From NCBI GenBank assembly GCA_963921825.1, contig OY997588.1:54692803-54756802 (forward strand): 64,000 nucleotides of DNA, in the 5' to 3' direction. Positions 24,882 through 37,240 of the stretch are shown piece by piece; within the stretch, counting starts at the first letter, position 1; each line of letters begins with the position of its first letter. Under the pieces are notes generated by a model, which worked only from the letters and a program-made list of their open reading frames with translations, searched no databases and was not told the origin of the DNA. Both the position numbers and the translations under genes were made by a program. Source of the DNA: Erodium maritimum. Taxonomy: Eukaryota > Streptophyta > Magnoliopsida > Geraniales > Geraniaceae.

Positions 24882-27365
24882 GTCTACCCCCCTTAAAGGA
24901 ATTTCGTCCAAGAAATTTAAAACGGACGTACCTCGGGAGTCGAACAGGCCGGGATACTTCGCGCGAACATCGTCCTCGCGTTCCCACGTCGACTCAGCCC
25001 CGTGATGTTTCCACTGCACTCGGACCAAGCGGATAATCTTGCCTCCCCGTAGGACCTGTTCCCGCGTTTCCATGATCCAAACCGGCTGCTCCTCATAGGA
25101 GACATCGTCAGCCACCTCTATATCGGTCCACTCAATGACGTGGGAGGGGTCTGCGTTGTACTGCCGCAACTGGGATACGTGGAAGACGTCATGGACTCTC
25201 CCAAGCTGCGGTGGCAACGCCAGACGATAGGCCACTGCTCCCACTCTGCCCAAGATCTCGAACGGGCCTATGTACCTCGGGGCCAATTTTCCCCCGCTGC
25301 GTCTGAACCGCACAAGCCCCTTCCTCGGGCTCACCTTCAGGAACACGTGACCCCCGACTGCAAACTCAAGAGGTCGACGTCGCCTGTCGGCATAACTCGT
25401 CTGCCGACTCTGCGCGGTCCTCAACCGATCGCGTATCAGCGCGACCTTCTCTGTCGTCTCTCTGACAAGATCTGGCCCTAGCAGGCTCTTGTTCCCCACC
25501 TCTGCCCAACACACTTGCGATCGACACGGCCTCCCATACAACGCTTCGAACGGTGCCATCCCGATACTAGCGTGGAAGCTGTTGTTGTAGGCGAACTCGG
25601 CTAACGGTAGGTGGGTCTCCCAAGATCCCCTGAAGTCCAGAACACATGCCCGCAGCATGTCCTCCAATATGTGGATATTGCGCTCGGACTGACCGTCTGT
25701 CTGGGGATGATGTGTCGTACTGAGTAGAACCTTGGTCCCCAATGCCTTCTGTAGACTCGGCCAAAACCTGGACGTGTAGCGGGGATCCCTGTCAGACACT
25801 ATCGACACCGGGACCCCATGGAGACGCACTATCTCCTGAACATACAAGCCGCTCAACTTGTCGACCGGGTCTGTCATCCTCATAGCCAGGAAGTGGGCCG
25901 ACTTGGTCAACCGGTCGACTACCACCCACACGGCGTCGTTTCCCTTTGGCGATCTCGGTAGTCCACACACGAAGTCCATCGTAATGTGCTCCCACTTCCA
26001 CTGAGCGATCGGTAGTGGCTGTAATAATCCCGCTGGACGTTGATGCTCGGCCTTCACCTGCTGACAGACGAGGCATCTCGACACAAACTCTGCGACTGCT
26101 CTCCTCATACCGCACCACCAGAAGTGTCGTCTGAGGTCACGGTACATCTTGGTGCCCCCCGAGTGCACTATAAGACGCGAATGATGTGCCTCTCGTAACA
26201 CGGCGTCTCTATAGTTAACCGGCACAAACAGCCCCCCACGGTACCGTAACCCCCAATAAGTACTATCCTCCCAGCCCACCACCTCGTCACCCCTGCCGAC
26301 TCTCTCGCGGATCTCTGACGCCTCGACGTCCTCCGACTGCGCCTCCAACACTTGGGCAAGCAGTGAGGGCTGAGCCAACAATGAGCACATGGCCACGCCA
26401 TCAGTAATCTCCTCTAGCTCGAGTCCGAACGTGCTCAGCTCCCCCATCATGCCCCACTCTCGGACTGATATGCTGGCGAGACTCGGAACCGACTTCCTAC
26501 TCAAGGCGTCGGCGACCACGTTCGCCTTGCCCGGATGGTAGTGTAGCTCGAAGTCGTACTCCTCGAGTAGTTCCATCCACCGTCGCTGACGCATGTTCAG
26601 ATCTCGCTGGGAAAATATGTACTTGAGGCTCTTGTGATCCGAGAACACCTGAAACCCCTCGTCATACAGATAATATCGCAAGCTCTTTAGCGCAAACACG
26701 ACTGCTGCTAGCTCCAAGTCGTGGGTGGGATAGTTGCGCTCGTGCGTCTTCAACTGCCTGGAGCCATAAGCCACAACTCTGCCCAACTGCATCAGTACGC
26801 AGCCCAGTCCCTCTCCGGACGCATCACAATAGACATCATAACCGACCCCTCGCTCGGGCACCACTAATATTGGAGCGGTAGTCAGCCGAGTCTTCAACTC
26901 CGTGAATGCCCGTTCACAGTCCTCCGTCCACACAAATCTGGTTCCCTTGCGCGTCAGCAGAGTCATCGGCGCGGCTAGTCGCGCAAAATCCTGTACGAAT
27001 CGCCGATAGTAGCCAGCCAACCCCAGAAAGTTGCGGATCTCAAAGACACTCGTGGGCCGTGCCCATTTCGAGACCGCGTCGATCTTCGACGAATCGACCA
27101 GGATACCATCACGGGACACGATGTGGCCGAGGAATTTCACCTCAGAGAGCCAGAACTCGCACTTCTCCCGGTTGGCATATAGCTGGTGCTCGCGCAGTAG
27201 TGTCAGAACAACCCTCAGATGTGACTTATGCACCGCCTCGTTCTGCGAATATATCAGGATGGCGTCCACAAACACCGCCACAAACTGATCTAGGTACGGC
27301 CGGAAGATGTTGTTCACCAGGTCCATGAACGCTGCATGTGCCTTCGTCAGTCCGAATGGCATCAT
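24825..27365 (-). CDS. Gypsy B pol, C-terminal part: RT palm, RNase H, integrase, chromodomain-like tail
   Basis: An uninterrupted 846-codon frame. Residues 1-110 continue the RT ([18 protein letters not shown] at the start, [12 protein letters not shown]). The catalytic FxDD box reads FVDAILIYS: the second Asp is Ala, so the polymerase is probably dead. Residues about 170-290 are RNase H ([32 protein letters not shown]). About 390-440 holds the integrase zinc finger ([10 protein letters not shown] ... CLVCQQVK), and about 465-620 the core with its three acids ([29 protein letters not shown]). About 680-745 has [13 protein letters not shown], followed by the chromodomain-like end ([31 protein letters not shown]). 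The start at 27365 is only the first Met after the last upstream stop. The true polyprotein begins upstream. The stop lies about 57 bp inside the 3' LTR. Confidence 0.9.
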   Translation of the reverse strand: MMPFGLTKAHAAFMDLVNNIFRPYLDQFVAVFVDAILIYSQNEAVHKSHLRVVLTLLREHQLYANREKCEFWLSEVKFLGHIVSRDGILVDSSKIDAVSKWARPTSVFEIRNFLGLAGYYRRFVQDFARLAAPMTLLTRKGTRFVWTEDCERAFTELKTRLTTAPILVVPERGVGYDVYCDASGEGLGCVLMQLGRVVAYGSRQLKTHERNYPTHDLELAAVVFALKSLRYYLYDEGFQVFSDHKSLKYIFSQRDLNMRQRRWMELLEEYDFELHYHPGKANVVADALSRKSVPSLASISVREWGMMGELSTFGLELEEITDGVAMCSLLAQPSLLAQVLEAQSEDVEASEIRERVGRGDEVVGWEDSTYWGLRYRGGLFVPVNYRDAVLREAHHSRLIVHSGGTKMYRDLRRHFWWCGMRRAVAEFVSRCLVCQQVKAEHQRPAGLLQPLPIAQWKWEHITMDFVCGLPRSPKGNDAVWVVVDRLTKSAHFLAMRMTDPVDKLSGLYVQEIVRLHGVPVSIVSDRDPRYTSRFWPSLQKALGTKVLLSTTHHPQTDGQSERNIHILEDMLRACVLDFRGSWETHLPLAEFAYNNSFHASIGMAPFEALYGRPCRSQVCWAEVGNKSLLGPDLVRETTEKVALIRDRLRTAQSRQTSYADRRRRPLEFAVGGHVFLKVSPRKGLVRFRRSGGKLAPRYIGPFEILGRVGAVAYRLALPPQLGRVHDVFHVSQLRQYNADPSHVIEWTDIEVADDVSYEEQPVWIMETREQVLRGGKIIRLVRVQWKHHGAESTWEREDDVRAKYPGLFDSRGTSVLNFLDEIPLRGVDCNNHFRSTTVKPTKNRKI
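24882..24899 (-). promoter_or_regulatory. Gypsy B polypurine tract
   Basis: On the minus strand TCCTTTAAGGGGGGTAGAC lies directly upstream of the 3' LTR, the plus-strand priming site of reverse transcription. Element A keeps the related AAGGTGGGTAGAG at the same place. Confidence 0.85.
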
Positions 27366-28480
27366 CAGGAACTCGTAATGCCCATAGCGTGTCCGGAACG
27401 TAGTCTTTGCGACGTCCCCCTCACGGACTCACAACTGATAATAACCGGATCGCAGATCGATCTTCGAGAATTAGGTCACCCCTCTCAATTGGTCGAACAA
27501 GTCATCGATCCTCGGCATTGGGTATCGGTTCTTCACCGTAACCCGGTTCAGCTTCCGATAATCTATACACACCCGTAGCTCTCCACTCTTCTTCTTCACG
27601 AAGAGTGCTGGTGCTCCCCACGGTGATACACTCGGACGGATGAACCCCTTCTGCTGAAGCTCCTCTAGCTGACGCTTCAGCTCAGTCAACTCTTCCGGCG
27701 CAAACCTGTAAGGCGCCATCGATATCGCCGGTGTCCCCGGCACTAGGTCAATCACGAACTCCACCTCACGAACCGGTGGCAACCCGCTCAACTCCTCAGG
27801 AAAGACCTCGGGGAACTCGCATACCACTCTCGGTAACTCTCGGCTCTGCACAACCGGTACTTCCTCCTCTACGGACAACGCCGACAAGAGGACCCCACTC
27901 TTACTCCCCAGCACACACGTCACCTTCGTACCACCCACTGACACTGTCACTCGTCGCCTGTAGCAATCGATATTGGCTCGGTACCTCGACAGCCAATCCA
28001 TTCCCAAGATCACATCGAAGGTAGTCATCCCCAACACGAGAAGATCACCAGGGCAAGGACAGTCTGCGACTCTAATCTCGCAGGCACGACACACCCTAGT
28101 CAAAGATACACCACCCCCAACTGGGTGTCCAGGCATAGGGGTGGACTCAACGGCTCTAAGCTCAACCCCAACCTCTCAGCACAACCCAACGAAATAAAAG
28201 AGTTCGACGCCCCGGTATCAAATAAGAATAACGCCCATAAATGATACAATAAACACGTACCCTGGATGGTCTCGCGGTACGTGCTAGATCCTGGGGCTCT
28301 GGAGTCGGTGACTGCATACACTCTCCCCTTCAAGGCCTGATGCCTCTGACCCGGCGCACTGGCTGCTGAATACCCGTGACTCTGCTGCTGTCTCGGAATC
28401 GGTGCGCTCGTAGAAGGCTGTGACAACCTCGGCTGCTGACTCTGTCGAGGGCGACCCCTGGGCGACTGTACTGTCCGCAA
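27366..28480 (-). pseudogene. Gypsy B protease and RT N-terminus (broken)
   Basis: 28480 down to about 28110 carries a Ser/Gln-rich linker and the aspartic protease with an intact active site (LFLFDTGASNSFI, near 28200). A one-base indel in the C-run near 28110 shifts the frame. The protein continues from 28136 as [22 protein letters not shown], then the linker [15 protein letters not shown] and the RT N-terminus ([60 protein letters not shown]). Two in-frame stops follow, at about 27469-27471 (GVT*FSKIDL) and about 27430 (GYYQL*VREGD), before the open frame at 27365. These breaks separate gag-protease from the rest of pol. Confidence 0.9.
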
Positions 28481-29721
28481 CTGCTACGGTCGCTGCGCTG
28501 ATGCCGCTCCCAACGGCTCACGACACCATGCCATAGTGTGTCCAACCCGGCCGCAACGGAAACAGCTGGTCTCGTCGGCTCTCGACCCCGAGCCCTAGCC
28601 TGTGCGGCTAGTCGCTGGTAGTACCGTGGGCCCTCCCTTCGCCAGACAGTCTCGCTGTAAGTGGCCTAGCTGCCCGCAATGATAGCATGACGGCCTCCTC
28701 TCTGAGGCGACTGGCCCCACTGATGCTACTGACCCCTACTGTCTCGATCCACCCTGATGATGCGGTGGTCGGAAGAACCCCGTGGTCCTCTGTCTCCGCG
28801 AGTCGGACGGCCCTGTAAAGCTGGTCGGCCACTGTCGAACCTCGCGGGTCCTGGCCGCATCGCGAAAACCCTGCACCACCGTCGCTGCGGTGTCCACGAG
28901 ATCTGTATGCTTCCGCAGTCTCAAGGCGAGGACCCTGTCCCGAATCACCGGTCTCAGTCCCCCTGAAACCGCAGCCAACGGTTCAGCTCGGTAGTCACCA
29001 TCCCCGGCTCGAATCGGGTCAAGGCCGTGAATCTGGCCTCGTATTCCGCCACAGTCGACCCTCCCTGCTCCAGGTCTAGAAACTACCGATGTCGCTCCAG
29101 CCGAGCCGACTCGGGAAAGTACTGTGCCAGAAACACCTCCTGGAAGATGATGTAGTCGTATCCGACCATGTCCTTCACACGCCCCCACCAGTGGTAGGCG
29201 TTGTCTCTCAGCTGATGGGCCGCGAAGGACACTCGGCGACGGCCATCCTCGACACCCGATGTATCCAGGTCTCGCGTGACCTGCTCTAGCCACCTCTCGG
29301 CTAGGTCGGGGTTCGGCTCCCCGACAAATGTAGGTATCCCGAGCTTCAGGAAGTCTACTAGTGCTCGGGATGTATGATCCTCTGTCTGAACGGCCCTCAC
29401 CGGGACCGCGACTGCCTCTGGTGCTGGTGAAGCCGACTCTCGGCTGGCGATGACCGCCACCAAACTCTGGACTGTCCTGGTCAACTCATACAGGGCAGTC
29501 ATAACGGGAGGGTGTGCGACCGGCGGAACGCTGGGTATGCCTGTAGACGGTCCCGCGTCGCTTCTCCTGTCTTCCCCGACAGGAGTCCCCTGCGCCTCCG
29601 CGTACTCGGCGGGCTCAACGGTTGGCACCCTTCCCGGTGTCCCCGCTGACCGTCCCCGCCGGCCTCGCGTGGGCGCCCGACCCCGTGTTCCCGCTGCTCG
29701 TCCTCGTCTACCGCGAGCCAT
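28481..29721 (-). pseudogene. Gypsy B gag (broken), two CCHC zinc knuckles
   Basis: The likely start is the ATG at 29721 (MARGRRGRAAG), after the long leader. An Arg/Gly-rich N-terminus is followed by the capsid-like retrotransposon gag domain (FLKLGIPTFVGEPNPDLAERWL, AHQLRDNAYHWW, FLAQYFP). An in-frame stop after ERHR (about 29081) and at least one frame shift near 28990 split it; GLRPVIRDRVLALRL continues in another frame. Two zinc knuckles are intact at codon level: CYHCGQLGHLQRDC (about 28645-28690) and CFRCGRVGHTMAWC (about 28520-28560). Gag would coat the RNA in the virus-like particle. This copy cannot make a full-length protein. Confidence 0.88.
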
Positions 29722-30012
29722 AGTCAGTATCCTCTGCACGTATACACGCAAACGTTCAATTTGCGAACTCAAATAAAGACAACAGTTCAAACACACTAAC
29801 GTTCATGCGGTCTACGCTTACTCTAGCGCGCTTATCACTAAAACGTCCCATCACTCACGCTATAATACTTTAAATAGTAGCATTAGTAACAGAAACCTCA
29901 AAGAGACCGCACCAACGTGCGCCAACCCACGCGGCGACAAACCTAACCGCACCACGAAATAACAACAACAGACAGAACGAAAACGAATCACTTGACCAGA
30001 CCGGCACACGAC

Positions 30013-30360
30013 CCGAGCCGTGCCCCATACCGGGCCGGCAACCGAGCCCTACCGGGCCACATGCCGTGCCGGTGACCAAACCCTGCCGGGCTTCCTACCG
30101 GGCCGGTGTCCAACCCTTGCCGGATCCCATACCGGGCCGGCGTCCTGCTCTTGCCGGACCCCATTCCGGGCCGGCGTCCTGCCCTTGCCGGACCCCATTC
30201 CGGGCCGGCGTCCTTCCCTTGCCGGACCCCATTCCGGGCCGGCAGCCAGCTCCTGCCGTGCCCCGTTCCGGGCCGGCAGCCAGCTCCTACCGTGCCCCGT
30301 TCTGGGCCGGCAGCCAGCTCGTGCCGTGCCCCGTTCCGGGCCGGCACCAAGGTCCTGCCA
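30013..30360 (-). repeat. 34-bp minisatellite in gypsy B leader
   Basis: About ten units with an exact 34-bp step (for example units start at 30151, 30185 and 30219), each with CCATTCCGGGCCGGC. Since 34 is not a multiple of 3, the array reads open in several frames and yields overlapping Gly/Pro/Arg-rich ORFs on both strands. The same minisatellite, same period, is in the leader of A (34975-35200). Confidence 0.92.
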
Positions 30361-31005
30361 TTCCACCTACCCTGTCAAACCAGTGACTCCTATCTCGTAG
30401 CGATGATGATTTCGCCCTACTTACACCCATTGTGTCTACCCTAGGGTATTCGTAACTTTGCCGGCTAATAACGACCCGTCCACTAGTACGTTGCAGACAA
30501 ACGACCACCAACACATAACACAGTACAACAACTAAAAACCGACCTCACTCATAAGCCAACACGGCCAAAAACAACACAATCACACGACCCCCGCACACTG
30601 GGCCAACCAAAGTCGAACCTTGCCCACCTGGCCAACCAAAATCAAATATACGCCCACAGGGCCAATCAAGTTTTAAACACGCCAACAGGGTCAACAATTT
30701 TTAAAACTTTCACCTTTTCAGCTTAAAACCTCATTTCTTGACATCACGTAGTTACAACCCGGTCCAGGCGTCCCCGAACTACGTTGTACCAACTTGACAT
30801 CAACACCATCACGTTCGACTACAGGAGCGCTCCTGAGTCGACCCGCGACAGTTTAAAAACCGTTCACGCAATCACACACAATCAGTATGCCAGCAACAAA
30901 ATACTGCAACATACGCACAAACAAAAACAAGACTCAAGACATGACGGGTCTACACTGACTCGACTCTCCCACCTAATTGACGGACAGTCCGAGGTGTGAA
31001 ACCTC

Positions 31006-31022
31006 GAGCTCTGATACCAAGC
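31006..31022 (-). promoter_or_regulatory. Gypsy B primer binding site (tRNA-iMet type)
   Basis: GCTTGGTATCAGAGCTC on the minus strand, directly next to the 5' LTR; identical to the sites of A and C. Confidence 0.93.
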
Positions 31023-33921
31023 TGTCAAGCCCCAATTTCAGTAAACCGAACTCGGGATGCGAACATTTAAAAACATAAAACACTTGAAACCTGTTTGAAT
31101 AAAAACTCAGGAATTTCCATTTAGTTATCAAAAATAATAGGATTTACAATACAAAAACGTCCCAACAAGTGGACAAGGTACAATACCCGTCACTAGACTC
31201 AACAAAATAAGGACCAGACTCCGCTCCTAGCTCCACAAGCTTCAAGAGCTAACCTAGTCTGTCCGGTGATCAGTACCTGTAGGAAAAGCAGCTAGGGGTG
31301 AGCGTTCGCTCACCACCACGAATAACAGACTGACTATGGCATAATTAGCAGATAAAGTTAGTAACACCAAAACCAAACCCAACACCGGGACTACAGTCCC
31401 CAACTCAAGTACTCAACTGACCCACAACCCGTTACTTTCCTCAACAGACTCAACACTTGATAAAGTAATGTAGACCCGACGCAACTATCGACGACCTCCT
31501 CCAAGGACATGACAAAAGACTACACAACACTAAACAAGATCACAAAGGATCGCACACCAGCTGCTCAGTAACCAATCTCAAACCAGGTCAAGGATCGACC
31601 TATCGCAATTCCTCGACATGAAGTCGGATCAGGCTGTCGACCTATCGCAATTCATCGACACGAAGTCGGATCAGGCTGTCGACCTATCGCAATTCATCGA
31701 CACTAAGTCAGATCAGGCTGTCGACCAATCGCAGTTCATCGACACTAAGTCGGATCAGGCTGTCGACCTATCGCAATTCATCGACACTAAGTCGGATCAG
31801 GCTGTCGACCTTTCGAACTCACAATTTCAGGTAACCACAATCACAATCACAGGCAAGTTCAAACACACAGGCACTCAAGGCCACTCAAGACACCTCAATA
31901 GTCAAGATTCGGGTTCAACAACCCCCACGGGCACTCACAGCCACCCAAGACACCTCAACAGTCAAGACTCGGGTTCAACAACCCCCACGGGCACTCACGG
32001 CCTCCCAAGACACACCAACGGTCAAGACTCGGGTTCAACAACCCCACGGGCACTCACGGCCACTCAAGACATACCAACAGTCAAGACTCGGGCTCAACAA
32101 CCCCACGACACTCACGGCCACCTCAAAACACCAACAGTAAAACACGGGCACTCACGGCCACCCAAGCCACCAATTTAACTAACACGGGCTCTCATGGCCA
32201 CCCAAGACACCAACAATCAAATACGGGCTCTCATGGCCACCCAAGAATGAATTTAAACAATCAACCTCCGGGCATGGTCATATGCCTCCAGTAATTCTAA
32301 TATCGCTAAGTTCTCTGTTCCTACGCCACTACTAAGTGTCACATGATTTTCTCATAAACGCTACAATCCCGTAACATTCCTTTCTAATATTTAAATAAAC
32401 CTACTCAACCCACGACACCCCGGTGTCACATGCAATTCTACTGTTAACTTTCCCTAATCAGGACCGAGATCCGGCTACTTTTCCCTACCTCGTAAAAAAC
32501 TCCAAAAGCGCTCCACTAAACCTCGATGTGATCTCAGTCACTCGCCGAGCTTCCCTTTGCCTCGGTCCGTAGCACGATCTAAAAGAACACAAAATTAAGA
32601 CACTTTTAACGCCCAAACGTAACCCCGATAATGCCGATCACACCCAAACTTCCCAATTACTCGACATTGTCGATAAAGGACCCGTAAAGGCCCGATTGCC
32701 CAACCTGGCGAATCTGCCCGGGTTTTATAAAAGGCCTTCCGGGGCTCCAAAAGCCCCCGTTTCCGTTTCTACGGCCTTAGAATAGTTCAAGGAGCCCAAT
32801 GCACTTGACGGAATCGAATTCCGACTTCCGATTCAATTAATTAACGTTTAAAGTTTCTAAAACCCGTTAATTACAACTTCTCCAATTTAATTCCAAATTT
32901 CGATTCGGTTAAGGATAATTGGTCCGGGGAACGTTTTAAACCTCCCGAACACTAAACCCGATCACCCGAGCACATGGGCCCCACCTGGCCCACTTGGCCG
33001 TGGGCCCTAGGGTTCCAATGGGGCTCGGCCACCATGGTGGTGGTCGGCTCTAGGTCTGGCCAGCCACCCCCTATGGTGGCCGGAGCTCCTCCCGAGCTCC
33101 CGGTCGCCGGAAAACGTTCAATCAAACCTCCAAACACTTCTAAAACGTCTCCAACACTTCCCCAACCTCAATACAACCCTAACCCATAGTTTTACACAAA
33201 ACCCTAACTTTCAAAAGTTAATAAAACGATGATCGGTTTAGGTCTTACCAACGAGGAAGACGAGGGGAAGAAGTTTGCTTCTTGCCTTGAAACGATCCAA
33301 TGATTGAAGACGTGAATAGTGCCACAAACCCTAACTTCTCTCTCTTTTCTCTCTTCTTCTCCTTCTCTCTCTAAAACTCTCTTCTTTTTCACAAACTAAC
33401 ACATTTTTCCTTTTTTTTCTTTTTGATTAAGTGTGGCCGGCCACCCCTCTTGTCCCCTCTAGTTTCCCCCCAAAACTAACACCACCTCAATTAGGACAAG
33501 TGTCAAGGTGGGTCCCACACCTTTTGGAAAATATCTACTTGATATTTTTCAATCAGATTCTCGAAAATCGGACGTTTCGGGACCCCGAACGGGCACTTTT
33601 CCCAAGAAATTACGAAACTTGACGGGCTACACGGAAACGGCTCAACTAAGACCGCTGCGACGACGGCTAAGATTTTTGGATCCAAAAAGGTCCACGAATG
33701 GACCAAAACGTCGCTCGGTTGACTTTTCCTACGAAAAGTCAACATTTCCCAAAATGATCAGAAAGTTGCCCTGAGTCCCCCAGAACTCATTTTGGTCGAT
33801 AACGGGGTCAAATTAAGTCCGGTATGACCATCGGGGTCTACTTAGGTTAAGTGTCTCAAATTTTTTAAATTTTCCTGTTTTTCGTAGGTTTGACTATCGT
33901 TGACCAGAAGTGGTTATTACA
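31023..33921 (-). repeat. Gypsy B 5' LTR (2,899 bp)
   Basis: TGTCAAGCCCC... to ...GTGGTTATTACA in plus-strand reading. Its first bases differ from the 3' LTR by one C/A change (TGTCAAG against TGTCACG). It ends at the AGGGG target duplication. The 42-bp repeat is at 31597-31815 and the 55-60 bp minisatellite at about 31865-32240. Confidence 0.95.
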
Positions 33922-34145
33922 AGGGGAGCTTCTGAAGCTTGAAGAGCTAGGAGCGGGATTCTGGGTTTATTTTGAGTCTAGCGATGGATACCATAATTTT
34001 GTCCACTTGTTGGACGTATTTTAAGTTGTAAATAATATTATTTTTTTTGTTGAACAAACGGTGATTTATGAAATAGGCAACTAAATGTTTTATTATTTTA
34101 TATGTTCGCGTCCCGAGTTCAGTTTACTGAAATTGGGGCGTGACA

Positions 34146-34162
34146 GCTTGGTATCAGAGCTC
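34146..34162 (+). promoter_or_regulatory. Gypsy A primer binding site (tRNA-iMet type)
   Basis: GCTTGGTATCAGAGCTC directly after the 5' LTR end of element A. Confidence 0.93.
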
Positions 34163-34534
34163 GAGGTTTCACACCTCGGACTGTACGTCAATTAGGTGGG
34201 GAGAGTCGAGTCAGTTAAGTCCCGTCGTGCGTTGGGTACGCAAGTCGGAACCGTGTGTAGACCCGTAGTGGTTTGAGTCCTGTTTGTGATTGTGCGTGTG
34301 TGCAGTGGTTGATTGCTGTTGTGCTGATTGTTTGTTGCTGTGTGAAACGTTTTTTTAGCTTTCGCGACTCGACGCAGGAGCTCCTGTAGTCGAGCGTGAC
34401 GGTGTTGATATCAAGTCGGTACAATGTAGTTCGGGGACGTCTGGACCGGGTTGTAACTACCTGATGTCAAGAAATGAGATTTTTAATGAAGTGGAGAAAG
34501 TTTTAAAATTTTATTGTTTTGATTTTGATTGGCC

Positions 34535-34750
34535 CTGTGGGCGTGTTGTGATTGTTGATTGGCCATATGGGCGTGTTTTGATTGTTGGTTGGCCCGGTGG
34601 GCGTGTTTCGACTTTGGTTGGCCCTGTGGGCGTGTGTGTAGGTTGGTTGGCCCGGTGGGTGCGTTTTGAATTTGGTTGGTCCGGTGGGTGCATTTTGGTT
34701 TTGGTTGGCCCGGTGGGCGTGTTTCGGTTTGGTTGGCCTTGTCGGCTGGT
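34535..34750 (+). repeat. Gypsy A leader tandem repeat (about 30 bp)
   Basis: Units sharing TTGGCCCGGTGGGCGTGTTT, equivalent to the array at 11075 in element C. Confidence 0.85.
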
Positions 34751-34974
34751 GTTTGAAATTTAGTGACTTGTGGTTTGGTCAGAAATTGTGGTACGTGTTT
34801 GGTCAATTTGGTGGTTAAATGTCTGCGACGCACAAGTGTGCGGGTCGCCAAGAGACGGGTAGGATACGAGTACCCTAGGGTAGCCATGACGGTCAGTTAA
34901 GTGCGAAGTCGTCGCAGCTACGGGACGGACCTTGAACCGGCCCGATAGGAAACCGGTCGGGGCCTCTGTTTTGG

Positions 34975-35200
34975 CCCGGAATGGGGCACGGCCCATATGG
35001 ACTACCGGCCCGGAATGGGGCACGGCCCATATGGCCTGCCGGCCCGGAATAGGGCACAGCCCATATGGACTGCCGGCTCGGAATGGGGCACGACCCATAT
35101 GGTATGCCGGCCCGGAATGGGGCACGACCCATATGGTCTGCCGGCCCAGAAGGGGGCACGGCCCATCTGGTGTGCTAGCCCGGTAGGTGGCACGGCCCGG
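34975..35200 (+). repeat. 34-bp minisatellite in gypsy A leader
   Basis: Six to seven 34-bp units of the type CGGCCCGGAATGGGGCACGG plus CCATATGG, the sense-orientation counterpart of the array at 30013-30360 in B. Confidence 0.92.
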
Positions 35201-35989
35201 CCCACTTGCCGGCCTGATCCAGTAAGCTACTTTAAAAAAAATATGTCTCTGTGTGTTCGTTGTGCGGTTAGGTTGGTTGTTGCGTGGCTTGGTGCACGTT
35301 TCTGCGGTCTATTTGAGGTCTCTTTACGTGTTATTATAATTACAGTATTAATGGCGTGGCGGTGTTCACGGTTGTGTTGGTTGTAGAGGTCGTAAGTTCG
35401 GTGTTGAGGGATGAGGTCTTGGGTTCGAGACTCATCAATAACCTGCGGTAGTGATACCGCGCCTCGGTGTGAGAGTCTCACCACGGAAAGAGGTTAGGGT
35501 TGGTGCGTCGCGGCGCCATACGAACTAGGTTTCCCTTTGTGAACAGGTGTTCGAAGTTTTCCCTCGCGTGAACGGGTGGTTTGAGGTTTCCTTCACGTGA
35601 GTGGGTTATTTGAGGTTTCCTTATGTGATCGGGTAAGTGGGGTATTGAGGTTGTGAAAAATAGTGATTTACTGAATTGAGGACGTGTTTCTCGTGTCGAG
35701 GTTTGTCTTACTTGAGCGAGTACTTGAGGTGTTGATAGCGTGAGCAGTGTGACGTTTGGCATCAGGTTTTGAGGTAGTGGTTTGCCCTGGTACGATCGGT
35801 AAGTCTTCAGTGCGTTACTAGTATGCCATAATCGAACGGGTGTCCGTGGAGGTAAGCATAACGCTCATCCCCTTTACTACTTTTCCCGCAAGGGACGAGT
35901 AGCGAACACTGGTTTGGTTGCAGAAAGTTATAAGTAAATGCCTAGAGGACCGTGTGAGGGTTGCACTAGACCTTACAAGAGTAACTAAT

Positions 35990-37240
35990 GGAGTGGTTTT
36001 CGGTCTCTTCTTTGAGCGTCATCTCTGTTGGATGCCAGGACGTCACACTCGTTTGTGTCATCGAGTTATGCGGAGAGGTCGAGGCTCAGTTTAGAGCCGT
36101 TGATTCCACCCCTGCGTCTGGACACGCTGGTTGGTGGTGGTGTGGTGTTGACTAAGGTCTGTCGTGCCTGCAAAGTTAGAGAAGCGAGCTGCTACAGGAG
36201 GGTCGAGAGAGGGCTCAAGAGCCCTAATGCTGGATCGAGTCCTCACCCCGAGGATCGGGTATGTTCGGAGTTGGTAGGCACGACGACGGTAGTGGAGCGA
36301 GGTCTTAGAGAGACTGCGAGGATCCGTGAGGATCGGGAGCGACTGAGCTTGTGCGTGTATCCGCGGGAAGGATACTTACGAAATGACAACCTTTAAACGT
36401 AATCTTGGGAATGGATTGGCTGGCGAAGTGCCGAGCCAATACCGAATGTTACTGGCGACGAGCTGCGAGAGTCGTAGCTTTCGCGTCTAACAGTGCACGT
36501 GGGTAGCACTAAGAGGAGCGCGACATCAGGTGGCATGTCTAGTAGAACGAGATGCGGAGAGCGGTTGCGGAGTTAGTATCACGATGCCTCACTCGTCTGC
36601 AGGTGAGAGCCAAACAACAGCGTCCCGCTGGATTATTACAGCCACTACGGGTTGCACAGTGGAAATGGGGGCACGTCACGATGGGTTTCATGAACGGTTA
36701 GCCGAGTTCGTCTACAAAACAGCTTTTAGGCCAGTATCAAGATGGCACCGTTCGAAGCGTTGTGTAGTAGGCCGTGTCGATCGCCCGTGTGCTGGGCAGA
36801 AGTGAGAAATGAGGGTTACTGGGTCTAGAACTGGATCGAGAGACAGCAGAGTCGGTAGGAGCTATGCTGACTGACGGCGCCGACCTCTCGAGTCTGCAGT
36901 CGGTGACCAGGTATTCCTAGAGGTGAGTCCGAAAGGTGGACTAATGTGTTTCAACCGCGGCGGAGGCGGGTTAGCCCCGCGGTGTATCGGCCTTTCGAGG
37001 TCTTGAGTACATCTTTGAGTGAGCAGATGCCGAGGTAACGGGTGATGTCTCGTATGAGGAGAAACCAATTTGGGGAATGGATCCACGAGAGCAGGTCCTG
37101 CGCGGAAAGGTCATCCGCTTAGAACGGGTGCAATGGTGGCACCACGAGAATGAGTCGACTTGGGAACGCGAGGACGAGGTTCGCGCGAAGTCCCCCGATC
37201 TGTTCGACTCTTGGGGTGCGTTGTTTTAAATTTCGCGGAC
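35990..37240 (+). pseudogene. Gypsy A coding remnant (protease, integrase pieces, chromodomain-like tail)
   Basis: Collapsed pol in three blocks. About 36040-36440: protease traces (HSFVSSSYAERSRLSLEPL, LGMDWLAKCRANTECYWRR), including a stretch around 36280-36380 that is present in C but not in B. About 36530-36790: integrase zinc-finger traces joined directly after protease, so RT and RNase H are deleted. About 36890-37210: integrase C-terminus (GDQVFLEVSPKGGL) and the tail [32 protein letters not shown]. Frames change repeatedly. The same leader-to-protease junction as in element C shows the deletion predates at least one of the insertions. Confidence 0.85.

Larger units (their letters stand above)
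21962..33921 (-). mobile_element. Gypsy element 'B': full-length Ty3/gypsy chromovirus-type retrotransposon
   Basis: An 11,960-bp minus-strand element with identical 5-bp duplications AGGGG (21957-21961 and 33922-33926), inserted into A's 5' LTR in the opposite direction. From right to left: 5' LTR (31023-33921), PBS (31006-31022), leader with a 34-bp minisatellite, gag, protease, RT, RNase H, integrase, chromodomain-like tail, PPT (24882-24899) and 3' LTR (21962-24881). Length, 3-kb LTRs, tRNA-Met PBS and the terminal [15 protein letters not shown]...YPGLF motif fit the Tekay/Del group of chromoviruses (inference). Gag and the N-terminal half of pol are broken, so it is probably defective itself. 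Confidence 0.96.
18928..34145 (+). repeat. Gypsy A 5' LTR, split by element B
   Basis: TGTAATAACCACTCCCGA (18928) to GGGGCGTGACA (34145), interrupted at 21961/33927 by element B and its AGGGG duplication. The net length of about 3.25 kb agrees with the 3' LTR (3,273 bp). It carries the LTR minisatellites at 20709-21170 and 21247-21481. Confidence 0.95.

Noticed and set aside
30013..30444. Several overlapping ORFs of 100-126 codons on both strands, rich in Gly/Pro/Arg (collagen-like)
   Set aside because: Produced by the 34-bp minisatellite, which keeps several frames open; no independent coding signal.
31618..32178. 186-codon ORF with repeated SQFIDTKSDQAVDL
   Set aside because: It is the 42-bp tandem repeat of the gypsy B LTR, not a gene.
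33204..33392. Lys/Glu-rich minus-strand ORF in the gypsy B LTR
   Set aside because: Reads the CT-rich stretch of the LTR; a similar stretch recurs in the other LTRs of this family.
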